DNA from: Fagopyrum homotropicum
Lineage: Eukaryota; Streptophyta; Magnoliopsida; Caryophyllales; Polygonaceae
Length of the DNA: 64,000 bases
Direction: 5' to 3'
Assembly (NCBI GenBank): GCA_033239125.1
Contig: BSWB01000002.1
Coordinates: 159,450,409-159,514,408 of the forward strand
This document shows, one piece after another, positions 36,972-48,200 of this stretch. The translations under genes were made by a program, and so were the position numbers. The notes under the pieces were generated by a model that saw only the letters and a program-made list of their open reading frames with translations, was not told the origin of the DNA and did not search any database. Each line of letters opens with the position of its first letter. Position 1 is the first letter of the stretch.

Positions 36972-37265
36972 TACTTCCTCCGATCGTAAATAAATGACTT
37001 CCTAGGATCCAAATTTTGATCAAATTTAAATGTCGTTTTATGTTTTCAAGATTATTAATTAAGAGAGTTGTTAGAATTGTTGTTGAAAATTATTTTTATT
37101 AAATATTTTTATAATAAAATATTCACTCATTGGTGTAAAAGGGGTTGAACATTTAATAAGTGAAAAAATTGAGAAAAAACTTTATAAAATTACGGTTGTT
37201 TAGGAGTTTTCTTAATAATTGTGTCAATAGCTATTAAGTCATTTTTTTTATGATCGAATGAAATA
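36972..37265. mobile_element. Stowaway-like MITE
   Basis: Body about 36974-37263. Left end CTTCCTCCGATCGTAAATAA resembles the Stowaway CTCCCTCCGT terminus. The right end (GTCATTTTTTTTATGATCGA) pairs with it imperfectly through AAATGAC and CGATC. A TA flanks each side. Length of about 290 bp is typical. The right terminus is eroded. Confidence 0.55.
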
Positions 37266-38361
37266 TTTATTATATCATAATAAAATTTTATGATTAATTT
37301 TTAAAAAATGGTGATTAATTAAGGACGATAAATTTTAAATTTAAACGGATTTGGAGGAAATTATTTTTCAATGTGATTGATCTCCTGATAATTATTTGTG
37401 TGAGTATGATTGATATAAGTTTGACGTCCCTAAAATTTGGAGTCTTATAAAAATTTTCACGTTTTAAAATTTTTATTTTTACATTTCTTCAAATTAACTA
37501 TATTTTGTTCTTTCTTTTTATATTTTTGTATTTTTCTTTTTACGGTCTTTTATAGAGTTATTGGGTTCATTTTATTTTTGTACAGATAATGTAAATTTTT
37601 ATACTTAATTCTTACATGCTTTAAATGTGTGTCGAATTAGTTTTATAAGGCAAAATTTTCTTTATTTTCTTGTTATTGTCATTTCTAAATTATTGTCTAA
37701 GATTTTTGACATATTTTAATAAATAATACTAAGTTAAAAAAATATAGACGATTTTGGTAACTAGGCCTTTTTGAAAGGTTTTTTAATGTTTCAATTAAGT
37801 AATGGTATCCAACCTTTTATATTTATTTTCAAACTCTACCCACTCTTTTCTCATGGGTACATTTACTAAACACAAAAGTAGAAAAAGTCTAGTAAACTAA
37901 ATTGTTTAAGAAAATAATAGGAAAAGGCAAATAAAATTGATAGAAAGAGAGAAGGGAATTAAAAAAAAGGGGATGATAAGGATAAAAAAGTCAACATATT
38001 TGAAGTTTCGGAGCTTTTTTTTTTTGACCAATCAAAAACATTAATAACCATTGTAATATTTATTTATAACCTTTTTACTTACTTAGAACGTGTTTGACAC
38101 ATCAAGTGATAATGATATATATATAGATAACGATTAAATTAGACTAAATTGAATACTGATACGAATAATACGATGTTGCCAAATACAAACCCTCTAAAAC
38201 GCTAAATTCTATTTTTGCCCCTGTTATTTTATATTGCAGAAAAAGACACTTATAGTGATTCCAAAAACATAATTAATGTTTAATTAAGTGATTATATAGC
38301 TAATTAATTAGAATCTTGTGGGTACAAAAGCTAAGTGGGTTCTGACTCGTACAATTTGAGT
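37266..38361. other. AT-rich intergenic DNA
   Basis: No gene or repeat recognised. Confidence 0.4.
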
Positions 38362-38795
38362 GATTATCAACTTTATTACATTTTTTTTTTTTTTTTTTTT
38401 TTTGAAAATGGAAAGCGGTTCGAAACCAATAGACGGTTCGTCATGGACTAACCGTCATGATACAAATAAAGGAGAAAAGAAATACACAAAATTACATCAA
38501 AATGAAACCGAAAGCAAAAAGGTCTTCAAGGGGAAAGCAGGATGATCCAGCCGGCCGGAGGCAACGAGCATAGAAGTTCATCTTAAAGGAAGTACACAGG
38601 GAAGCCTGGGGAACAATTGTTGACACCTCAGATTTGGACTGCAACAGAGCCGTCAGGAGTCGATCACAAATCCACGCCTCCTTCTCGATAAACGCACGAA
38701 ACCGCCAGCAAATGACTGCATCAAATCTCAGAAGACGAGATTGCAGAACACGGGTATCTTGATGAAGCTGAAAGTTTATTGTATTTGTACCACTA
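38362..38795 (-). mobile_element. 5'-truncated LINE or retroposon tail with poly(A)
   Basis: On the minus strand the element runs from about 38775 to 38403 and ends in a 23-nt A-tail (T-run 38381-38403). It reads openly for part of its length (QDTRVLQSRLLRFDAVICWR, then FRAFIEKEAWICDRLL) before a 3' UTR-like segment. Flanks around CTTTATTACATTT (38371) and GTTTATTGTATTT (38776) are similar at 10 of 13 bases, a possible aged target duplication. Family is inferred from structure only. Confidence 0.55.
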
Positions 38796-39166
38796 TTGCT
38801 TTTCCTAAACTTTAGGATTTTTTAATTAATTAATTAAATAATATTGTATGACTCAGAGTAATTATATACACCATGTCATACTTTATTTAAAATAAATATT
38901 ACTTTTAATATTTTTATTTTACTTGAATTTAAGTATTATTTTATATAATTATGTATAAATTGAAAAAATTATTATCAAACAAGTTTGCTGATTATTATTT
39001 TTAAATATTTTATTCATTGGTTTAAATAGAAACTTTGTTGGTAGGGTTAAATGCAAATTCCGATCTTGTCCCGATTCCGGCAGAATTCCATCCAAAAATA
39101 ACAATCTCGTCTTGTACCTGTCATGCCAAAAATATATGTGACGTAATACTAGTTTTAAGTTCTTCA

Positions 39167-40206
39167 TCCTGTTAGGGCATCTTTAACGGGAGTCTACCGG
39201 GGAGGTTCTTGTAATTTTTGTTAAATTTGGGTTCAAGAACCTAAATAAACAGGTCTTCTCAAGACCCAGGTCTTGACATCAGTAAAGGAGCACGTGGCGC
39301 ACTCCTATTAGGCATATTTTCAGCAGCTTTTTTGTCAAAAAATTTTTTGCACTGCGTGCCATGTGTCAAGCATTGATTGGCGTTGACATGCAAAGACACG
39401 TGGCTCACTCCTATTAGCCTAGACAAATGAGATTTTTATTTATTAAAAATTCATTTTCCGACCTAAATATTTAAAAAATAAATAAATAAATTATACCAAA
39501 ATTCATAATTTCTTTTTATGGTTCTATAGACACTCATTTTAAATATATTTAAAATAGTTTTAAAAAAAACTTTATTCGTAAAGTTTGTAGGTATAACAAT
39601 ATCAAATATAAAATAAATTAATAAAAATCGTTTTAATGTATAAAAGTTATAAATAATAAAAAATTATTTCTGATTTTTTAATACATGTGTTGGGTCATTT
39701 TTAATTGTAATAATCTATCTCCTCATTGCTTATTGTATTGTTCATAGTGAAATAATAAAATTAACCTTCGTTTTAAGGTATAAAATGTAATAAATAATAA
39801 AACTAACCCGTATTCTTGTCTAAAAATGTAATAAACAATAATGATTTTTTATACTTATTTAATAAAGTTAATTATTTCTCGTAATTAAATATCATTTTAA
39901 GTTTAATTGAATAATTTTAAGTTAACAAAAAAAAAATTATATGTTATTTAATGTTTTAATAATAGAAAATTTGGTTAAAAATATAGTTAAAATAATTGTA
40001 ATAATAAAAAAATTAATAGGGGTATATTTGTAATATAATATAATGAAATAAATTGGTGGGTGAAAAAAACGAGGTAAGACCTAAAATGAAGATTCATTGA
40101 TAAACTTAAAAAGTTAGGTGATAAGATTTTGTTGAAGAAAAATTACAAAAGTTGCCCAAGACCTCGCTTTGAAAAACCATTGATAAAGATGGTCTTAGTC
40201 CTGTTA
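39167..40206. mobile_element. 1-kb non-autonomous TIR element with 8-bp flanking repeat
   Basis: Body about 39175-40198. Left end GGGCATCTTTAACGGGAG and right end CCATTGATAAAGATGGTC are imperfect inverted termini. TCCTGTTA flanks both sides (39167-39174, 40199-40206). Near the left, CACGTGGCxCACTCCTATTAG occurs twice (about 39291 and 39400). The interior is AT-rich and non-coding; superfamily could be hAT or Mutator. Confidence 0.6.
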
Positions 40207-40509
40207 TGTCCTGTATATACTAAAGTTTTAATTCAAAATAAAAATAAAATTAAATCCCTAAGTCAAAAATTAACTTATATATTTTTAAAAAAAATTATGC
40301 ATGTCCAAATCGATAAATAGACAAATGACCCCTACACATTTGATGTTTTCTTACGATTTGGAATTTTACTTTAGATATTCAAACATTATGTGAGACGTTA
40401 ATGTGGGTTATTGGAAAATTTAAAGTCTTTCAATTCGTTTTAAGTATGATATAAACAAATATTTATGCGTGTAAATCGTATAATTTAAACACTGTAAACA
40501 ATTATAAAT

Positions 40510-40673
40510 CAAACGAGATTGGTCCCGTCTCGTCTCATCCCCTCCCAGTTCCAACCGGAATAGGACCCGACGAGATTCATTAAAAAACACACAAGACATG
40601 TCCCGCCTGTCTCGTATATAATAACCGGGACGGGATGTGAGATGACCTCAATCTCGTTCCATTTTCACCCCTA
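40510..40673. mobile_element. Word-repeat element G (word CCCGTCTCG), truncated
   Basis: Interior words GGTCCCGTCTCGTCTC, ACCGGGACGGGATG, ACGAGATTC. The right end CATTTTCACCCCTA is the inverse of TAGGGGTGAAAATG, the same terminus as element C. AACGAGATTG occurs near the left and inverted near the right. No matching target duplication was found and the left terminus is unclear. Confidence 0.5.
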
Positions 40674-41237
40674 TTCATTAGTAATTAACGTTTTTCACTA
40701 GTAATCAACCCCATATGTAATTTACTCTATTTTTTAAGGAGAGTGCTATTTACACAACGTTATAATCACTAGATAGCGAAGATCGGCACAATACGACGAT
40801 GTAAAAAGAATCTGATAGTTAGAGGTAGTTAAGGAGAAAATCATTCACAAATCCAAACAAAACTCAACGTTAAATTAAATTTCACGTTAAAGGCATACTG
40901 TCTTCTTTTTTTTTTTTTTTTAACATCAATGTAGATTGTTGGTGCAAAACTTCTGGCTAATTATTTTACACGAACTCACATAATGAAAATATATGTGTAT
41001 TCAGTAAATCCAACGTCGTGCAAATAGCATTTCGATTTTTTTTACCTGACTATAAATTATTTGATAGCTAAACATAAATTTGTAAATTTTGAAGAGCAAG
41101 GACAAAGGTGGGTGTACCACCCACAAAAGCTAGAGTAGGTATCGAACGCAAGCAAACAAAAAAATAGACAAAACTAGTGGTTGTCAATGTTAATAATCAT
41201 CACTCATTATAATCTCACAACTTTCTTATAATCACCT
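40674..41237. other. AT-rich intergenic DNA
   Basis: Nothing recognised. Confidence 0.4.
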
Positions 41238-41238
41238 A

Positions 41239-41625
41239 CTAGTATATTACCCGCACTTTGTGCGGATTGAGTTTTAATAATATTTAATACTTAGAAATTT
41301 ATATGTATATTTTGGTAAAATAAAAATCTGGAGAATGAAATTATAATCATTATTATGATTTTAATTTTCTTTTAAGAATTAATCTCTTATAAGTTATTAC
41401 ATTTTAAAATTGATTTGTTAAGATATACTTGTTGATAAAAAAATCCGAAAAAGTATAAAAGCTATTTTTATAAAAATATTGATTTAAATATTTTTAAAAA
41501 ATTTAGAAATCATTTTTCAATTTATATTAACATTTAGAAATCACTTTTTAAAATATTTTTTTAGGTTTTGAAAAACATGACGTTGACACGTGGCAATAGA
41601 AGCTTCTGCTTTAATAGATATAAGA
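41239..41625 (-). mobile_element. Short non-autonomous Helitron
   Basis: Minus orientation, 387 bp. On the minus strand it starts TCTTATATCTATTAAAGCAG, a classic plant Helitron 5' end, and ends with the hairpin CCGCACaaaGTGCGG, spacer, and CTAG. Flanked by A before the start and T after the end on that strand. Same architecture as the copy at 15221-15916 but largely different interior. No coding sequence. Confidence 0.78.
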
Positions 41626-41743
41626 TTATTGTGCATTATATGCTTATATTTTGAAGCACACCCACACAATTAGATTTCAAAATATATGACGCAAATTGTG
41701 ATTTCTGAAATTTGCACGGAGAATAATCCAAGTGAATGATTAT

Positions 41744-42517
41744 ATTGGGCATGTTTGGTAAGCATGTCCACGGGTCGGACCCGTCGGGTCGACTGGTTCG
41801 ACCTGTCGGGTCGAGGGTCCGGGAAGGGTGACTCGGACCCGTCTAAAAGGTCAACCCGTCGGGTCACGGGTCATACCTGGCGGGTCAGCGGGTTGGCCCT
41901 TTTATTTTAAAAATCGATTTTTTAATATATATATATATATATATGACCCGGCGGGTCGACCCGCCAACGGCTATTTTAGCCGTTGAGTTTTTTTTTTTGT
42001 TTTTTTTCCCCAAAATTAATGACCCGCCGGGTCATGGGTAAGGATCACCTCGACCCTTACCCGTAACCCGCCGGGTTACCGCCGAGTCACGGGTAACCCG
42101 TGAACATGCTTATTGTTCGGCGTAACTTTTTTGGTAAATTTTCATCAAGCTTTATTTTTAGAAAATTACATCGTTATTGGCGAGAGAGGTTTTTCTTTAG
42201 CTTTTTGGAAAGTTTTTTAATAATGTTTTAAAAAAGTTACTACTAATAGTTTTTTGGGTAGATTATCAAAAAATTTACAATTTTACCCCTCATTTACATT
42301 TTTAACAATTTGTATATTTTTGTCATTTTTGTTTTTTTGTTAAATCTACTATACAAAAATATCCACATATCTCATATTGTCAAACATCAATTAGGTTATT
42401 TGTTAGTTTTTTGGAATTTACAAAGCTCTTTGATAATCTACTCAAAAATCAACCAAAAAAGCCAAACCTACTCAAAAAATTAAAACTACTAAAAAATCTC
42501 GTTTTTCCGAACACGTC
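41744..42517. mobile_element. MITE-like element hosting element H
   Basis: TTGGGCATGTTTGG at the left and CCGAACACGTCCAA at the right are inverted (11 of 14 bases). With element H (41759-42112) removed, the remainder is about 420 bp, rich in GTAGATTATCAAA/TTTGATAATCTAC inverted blocks. No clear target duplication of its own. Confidence 0.45.
41751..42120. mobile_element. Word-repeat hAT-like element H (word GGGTCGACCC)
   Basis: Body 41759-42112. Ends TAAGCATGTCCACGGG and CCCGTGAACATGCTTA are inverted with one mismatch. Interior alternates CGGGTCGACCCG-type words, with a short (TA)n at 41931-41944. Flanks ATGTTTGG and TTGTTCGG agree at 6 of 8, consistent with an aged 8-bp duplication. Confidence 0.68.
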
Positions 42518-42962
42518 CAACAATCAAACGGATATTTAGATTAATAGAAAATGTAATATATAAGGTGGTATAGATAAAAAAAATATATTAATAAAATAAA
42601 TATTCTACAAATTGGTTTGTAATTACTTGAATATTTATTTTGCAATAATAACATTTGTGAAGTAGATTTCAATATTGATTAAACCCACTTATTGTTTTTT
42701 GAGCAAAACCTAACCATTGTGAAATGTTGACGAAGTGTTGAGACAAAAACCTAATTTAGTGAGTTATTCAACACAACCTTTTTGAACCATTCAATAATTT
42801 AAGTTTAATATTGGTGAAACATATACTTTTGCTTTACCAACGAAATTGGGGTATTAATTATTTATAAAACGGCCTTTTTCTTGCATGCAGAACATATATA
42901 AGTAATTAACACAATTTCCTAAAAGCGAGGAGGCATAATATGTACGGTGGTCGGTGGGTGTC

Positions 42963-43385
42963 CACGGCGGGGTTAGCAAACAAATCAGATCCGTATATCC
43001 GAAGTTCCGATTCGAAAAAATTTAAATTCGAAAATATTTGGTAGCTGGTGATCTGAGACCGATTTGATACGGTAGCATTGTTCGGATTATCGGATCGGAT
43101 ACAACTCAAGTTCTTGAGTTGTATCCGATCCGACTAGTCTAATAAAAGTGTAAAATATCCGGATACAACTCAAGTTTTTGAGGGAAAAATTGGATCGGGT
43201 CGGATATATCCAACAATCTAATAATATTTTTCGGAACTTTTCGAATTTTCAGATCGGATATCCGAAGTGTAAAATATCCGGGTACTCTCATATCAGATTC
43301 ATATCGAATTTTTAAAGAATTATCGGATCGGATATCCGAGTCTTCGGTCCGATTCAAATATCCGAAAATGCTCGCTACACGCCCA
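42963..43385. mobile_element. Word-repeat hAT-like element I (word CGGATATCCG)
   Basis: Body about 42970-43377. Left GGGTTAGCAAAC and right AAATGCTCGCTA (inverse TAGCGAGCATTT) are related to the TAGGGTGAGCA terminus. Interior words GATCGGATATCC and GGATATCCGA. It includes a palindrome with 20-bp perfect arms at 43091-43132. Flanks CACGGCGG and CACGCCCA match at only 5 of 8, so the insertion is old or the edges are off by a base. Confidence 0.55.
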
Positions 43386-43415
43386 CACTAATATCAATAA
43401 GCCTAATAAGGGTGC

Positions 43416-44996
43416 GTTCGGTGAGGTAGGGATTATCGAGATTATTGAGATTATATCCTCGGAAGATTATTTTGGGAAATTATTGTGCCCATTTTTTTCA
43501 TCCACTTCAACATAGATTATTGAGGTTATTGGGGATTATTGTGAAATTTTATGTCGACTGTTGAGTACATATCTGTCATTGAAATATAAAATAATAGAAG
43601 ACGATATATTTAAATTTTATATTAGAATGATCAACATTTTCCTTGATTTATACAAACTATAAAGATTGAGCTGACAAAATACAATAAAGTATAATAATAC
43701 AATATCATTTCTTACCTAACGAAGCCAACTTTCCAAGAAACATGAACGGATTACAATAAAGTTTATTTTCAAAGGAATGATATATTATTATACTTGGCAC
43801 GTATTTTTACAAAATTTAAATATTATTTAATCAGACACGTATTTTGTAAGGGTATTATTTTGTTTAAGGGGAAACCAAAATAGATTAACAATTATTTACG
43901 CCAAACGAAACAAGTAAAGCCGTAGTTTTGTTCTATAGCGTCAAAACAATTCTCTCGAATATGTTAATAAATAGATAAATAATAGAAGAATATTTTTTAA
44001 AAGAAGCTTATTAATCTACTAATTTTGAATATAATTATAAAATTTCCCCTTCACTAGCTTAAGGCCGAGAAGCCCATACCCTAGCGGCTGGGTAGTCTCT
44101 TTTGGGCCTTGAATCCATGTTTGGGCCAAAAACCTCGCGCCCTGTAAGGCCCAATAAGGGCCCATGTTTTTGTCTTCTTGGCTGAGAATTCGGGTCGGAT
44201 TGAGGCAGTCAAGCCTGGTTACCGGGCGTAAGGCTTGTGTCCGAGCCCGTCAGAAGCCCAAACCGGACAACCCGCTTTTTTAAAAATATATTAATAATTA
44301 TTTATGATATAAATACATTTAAACTAATATGTATTTATATAATATATATGTATGCAATATATATTTAATTTATTATAATCATGTAAAACATTCTATAACT
44401 ATACCTAATATTATTTATAAATATATTTGTATTTTTATTCTGATTCGGGTTAGGCTAGGGACCCGGAATTATTTATAAGCGGATAGCACGGATACAATGT
44501 AATTGAATTTTAAAATTTCAAAATTTAGATAATAAAGTTATAATTATTTAATTGGTAAATATTAATAAATAATATAAAATATATGGTAATACTTATTTAT
44601 AAACGTCTATATTAAACGAATTCATGTATTTCTTTTTATACATCTCCATAATTCCACACCCAAAGTGCGAAATTATTTTAATTTATTTATCACTTGGGCC
44701 CGAAATTGAATGAACTACGTGATCGTCAACTTTGGCGAACCCCCAAGCACATTTGCGACGGTAATAACATGTCCACGGTTGTCCCGATGACAACGTAAAG
44801 CCCCCTCTGGTAAACATGAATGTCGAATTTGTCGTGGATCTAGTTAGAAAGACTAACCGAAAAAGCGATATGATATATGCGGTGACGAAGAGTGGAAATA
44901 TCATCTTAAATTTAAGATAATTTCTTTTTCATGCTAATAAATCAATCTAAATCAACCCTCTAAAAAACCTCAATCTACGATTAAACACACCCTTAT
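43416..44996. other. Possible 1.6-kb TIR element
   Basis: AATAAGGGTGCGTTCGG at the left and AAACACACCCTTATT at the right are inverted for about 14 bp. The interior contains a GC-richer region (44080-44280) with GGGTCGGATTG and CCGAGCCCG words, and a non-homologous minus-strand frame at 44683-44904. No target duplication found, so this stays tentative. Confidence 0.35.
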
Positions 44997-45210
44997 TGAA
45001 GTGGTTCGTTAGTCATATTGCAGATCGGACCGGAATTTATGGAAGTTTTGGTGAACCCAAATTCCGGCCCGAATCGAAAAGGGACCGGTTCATCCTGATT
45101 TATTTACGCGTTCAAGTTTTAAGGGTTTAAACTCGATAAAACAACCGGAGGAAATTTGTGTACAAATTGTCGTTCTGGTTGCTTTCCCGATCCCACTTTC
45201 AGTGATTCTG

Positions 45211-48200
45211 ATGTATCTCCGGCAAGCAACGGCTAGTCTGCTGAGGCGAGTTCGATTTCAATCCAAAGCCTTCACTTTTCCTCAAACAGGACTCCACCGG
45301 GATATCTCAGCTCCGATTTCCGGTGAATTTTTTCTCCGTCTCTTAATCAACTCAGCTTTCTTTACAAGCATTGGAAAATTCTGTAACTGGTTGATCAAGT
45401 GTATTATCGCCTCATTTTCTAGCTTGGATGCTTATTAGTTAATTGCATAGCTCACTCGACATTTTCTGTTGGAGTTTTAATTGGTTTTGGAATTGCAGAA
45501 AAGAGTAGATCTCATCATCAGCACGGGAAGCTGAACTGGCTTTTCATTTCTGCTCAACCTGGTTAGGATTTTACTTGTACGTAATGCTTTTGAAATGTGA
45601 ATTGGTTATAATATGATATCTATACAAATTGTAAAGTTTTTATTCAGAATTTATACTGTGTATATCATTATGGAATTTAAGCTAGGTGAATCCTCTATAG
45701 GTTTAGGAGTTTAGGTAACTGTGATAGATATGGATGCAAGCCACCTCCAAACCTTGAGTAATTTTCTATATGGGGCATATGGGCAAAGAGTGAACCAGGA
45801 AGTTGAAGTAGAGGTTACACTGATGAAATGGGGGAAAGAAAAGGAATCCAAGAACACAATTGTGGGAGGGAGTAATAGGATCAAAGTATATTGGCAATAT
45901 TGGTTATAAAGTGTTTTTGTTGTTGAATAAAGTCACCAGTAGATAACTTTTTTTGGGCATATCTACCATTGGTGGAGGTAACTAGTGCAGATGGTTTTCT
46001 TTAGCAGACAGAGTTAGTTTTTCTTTGGAGCTTGATTGCAGTTTGATGCATTTGCAATTTTCATCTCAGAGAGTTATATTAGCGGCCATAAAATATTTTT
46101 TATTGCTATTTTACGTTTTACACTCAACTCATGGTTTTCCAATGGTGAATTTATATGTTGTCGTATTGAATTAGATATGTCACTTGTAAGTGCAGCACTT
46201 TTGCTTGGAATCAGTTCTGGTCCTGTCTTAGCTGATGGCAATTCCACTGGCTTGCTTCCCGAGAAGGATATCGAGTCACCTAACACAAACGGCTTGCAGA
46301 AAATCGAGGATGGTTCTGTGGTATCAAATGAACATACAGTGAAGTGGAGAGTTTTTACAGATCAGGGGAGAGAATTTTTCATGCAGGCAAGCATTTTCTT
46401 CCTTTGGAATCCTGTTATGACTTATATCCCTTCTCCCAAGTATGTTCGGTTTTTTTTCATTGCTTTTAATTGAGATCCATTTTTTTATGCAGGGGAAAAT
46501 AGATGAAGCTGAAAAATTATTCCGATCAGCAATTAGAGAAGCTAAACAAGGTTTTGGTGAGCGGGATCCGCATGTTGCATCTGCTTACAACAATCTGGTT
46601 GGTGACATTCTGAAACACCCTTAGGTTTTAACTTCTGAGCCGTTTATTGCACATTGCCTGTAAATATTATGTATTAAATGGCATAAGCCTAAGGTGTTAA
46701 ATTTCCTTTCTAAAGCCCCGACTTTCATATAAAAAAGTACTTAAGGTCATCCTGTTTGGAAGTGTTTGATGTTCGAAGGAAATTAGAAGTGAATAAACAT
46801 AAATATCAATGAAACTATAGCTGCTATGTTGAAGAATGGTTACTTATATTATTAATCAGGGCAAGATTTATACGAACAAAATGCTCAACATTTACAAAAG
46901 ATCCACATTAGTAGCCATGGAAAGAAAACCTAGAGCTTAAGGAAGTTCCACCATAATCTTGATTCCACACTGTCTGTCTTCCATTTCGTAATGATAGAGA
47001 GCTTCGTAACTTGAATGATGAGCTTTGCACCCTCAAGGGCCTTTGTCTGCTTCTCTCTGAAAATTAGACTGTTCCTAGCACTCCATGTATGGTAGGTTGC
47101 TCAAGTAAACGAGCTTGATGCAGCTTGAAAGGTGGATGACTTGGTTTGGTGCATTGCTAAGTCAATTGAGCCAGTCGAGGCCATCATAACTATGATTAAT
47201 ACTAAGCCACTGAAAGGTATGATGGGGGTACTCTAAGGACGAAGGGGCAATCCTTCCATAGGTGGCTTTCTGTTTCAGGTGTGCCCTTGCAAAGCGCACA
47301 TATATAATCCGAGACAATTCCACAAGCTTTAAGGTGTGAGAGAGTTGGAAATCGTTCATGAGCAGCCAGCCAACATATACAGCTGCATCTTGGGACATTG
47401 AGCTTTCCCCATATTGGTTTGCACCATGTGTTCATTTCTTGGCTGCCTAAAGATATTGTAGATCTCCATGGTAGAGTAGTTATGGTTGATCCTTGCATTT
47501 TCCTTGTGGTGCTTGTGGTCGAAGAGGGAAAGAAGCTCCTCGTCTGCTTGGCAGGAAGTTTGCTTTTCCAAACCCAGTTATCGTTTTGTCTAGGATTAGC
47601 ATTCCAGATGTTCCTCCCTTAAGGATGTAGAAGTTTGTCCATTTTTACCACAGGTTACTCTCATCAAAAAGGAGTTCATGGACCGCCTTTCCAGTACTCG
47701 CTTTGTTCCATTAAAGAACTCTTTGAATTCCACTTTGCATTTTGTTTCGGCTATGCATCTGATATTCTTATATTATCAGGGAAGTGGATCATATATTTCT
47801 GAAGATTCGAAACAGCCTACCTTTGTTTAGATTTTCCTTTCAAAATTATGCATCTCCTTCCACCGTTGATCATATTTCTTTCTTTGTGCTGATCGTATGA
47901 AATTCACGTGGGTATACATAAGTGAGAGTTTGTAAGTTTTGTATATATTGACGAAGTAATTTTATAATTCTGGTGCAGGCAGAGCTCTATAGAATCAGAA
48001 AGTTATATGATAAGGCAGAACCCATGTATCTACAGGCAATTGATATACTGAAGGAATCATTTGGTGATGAAGATGTTCGGTAGGTCTGAGCTTTTAAGTT
48101 GCTGTATACATAAATTTTAGTAGGCCAAGTCTCACTGACCAAATTATGACAATGTTGCTATGTCAGTGTCCGGATTGGCATAAATGAGCCTAGTCATTGA

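Noticed and set aside
44683..44904. 73-codon minus-strand frame
   Set aside because: No recognisable motif, unusual composition, lies inside a possible transposon.
45202..45210. Earlier start of the TPR protein at 45202
   Set aside because: That codon is GTG; the first ATG in frame is at 45211.
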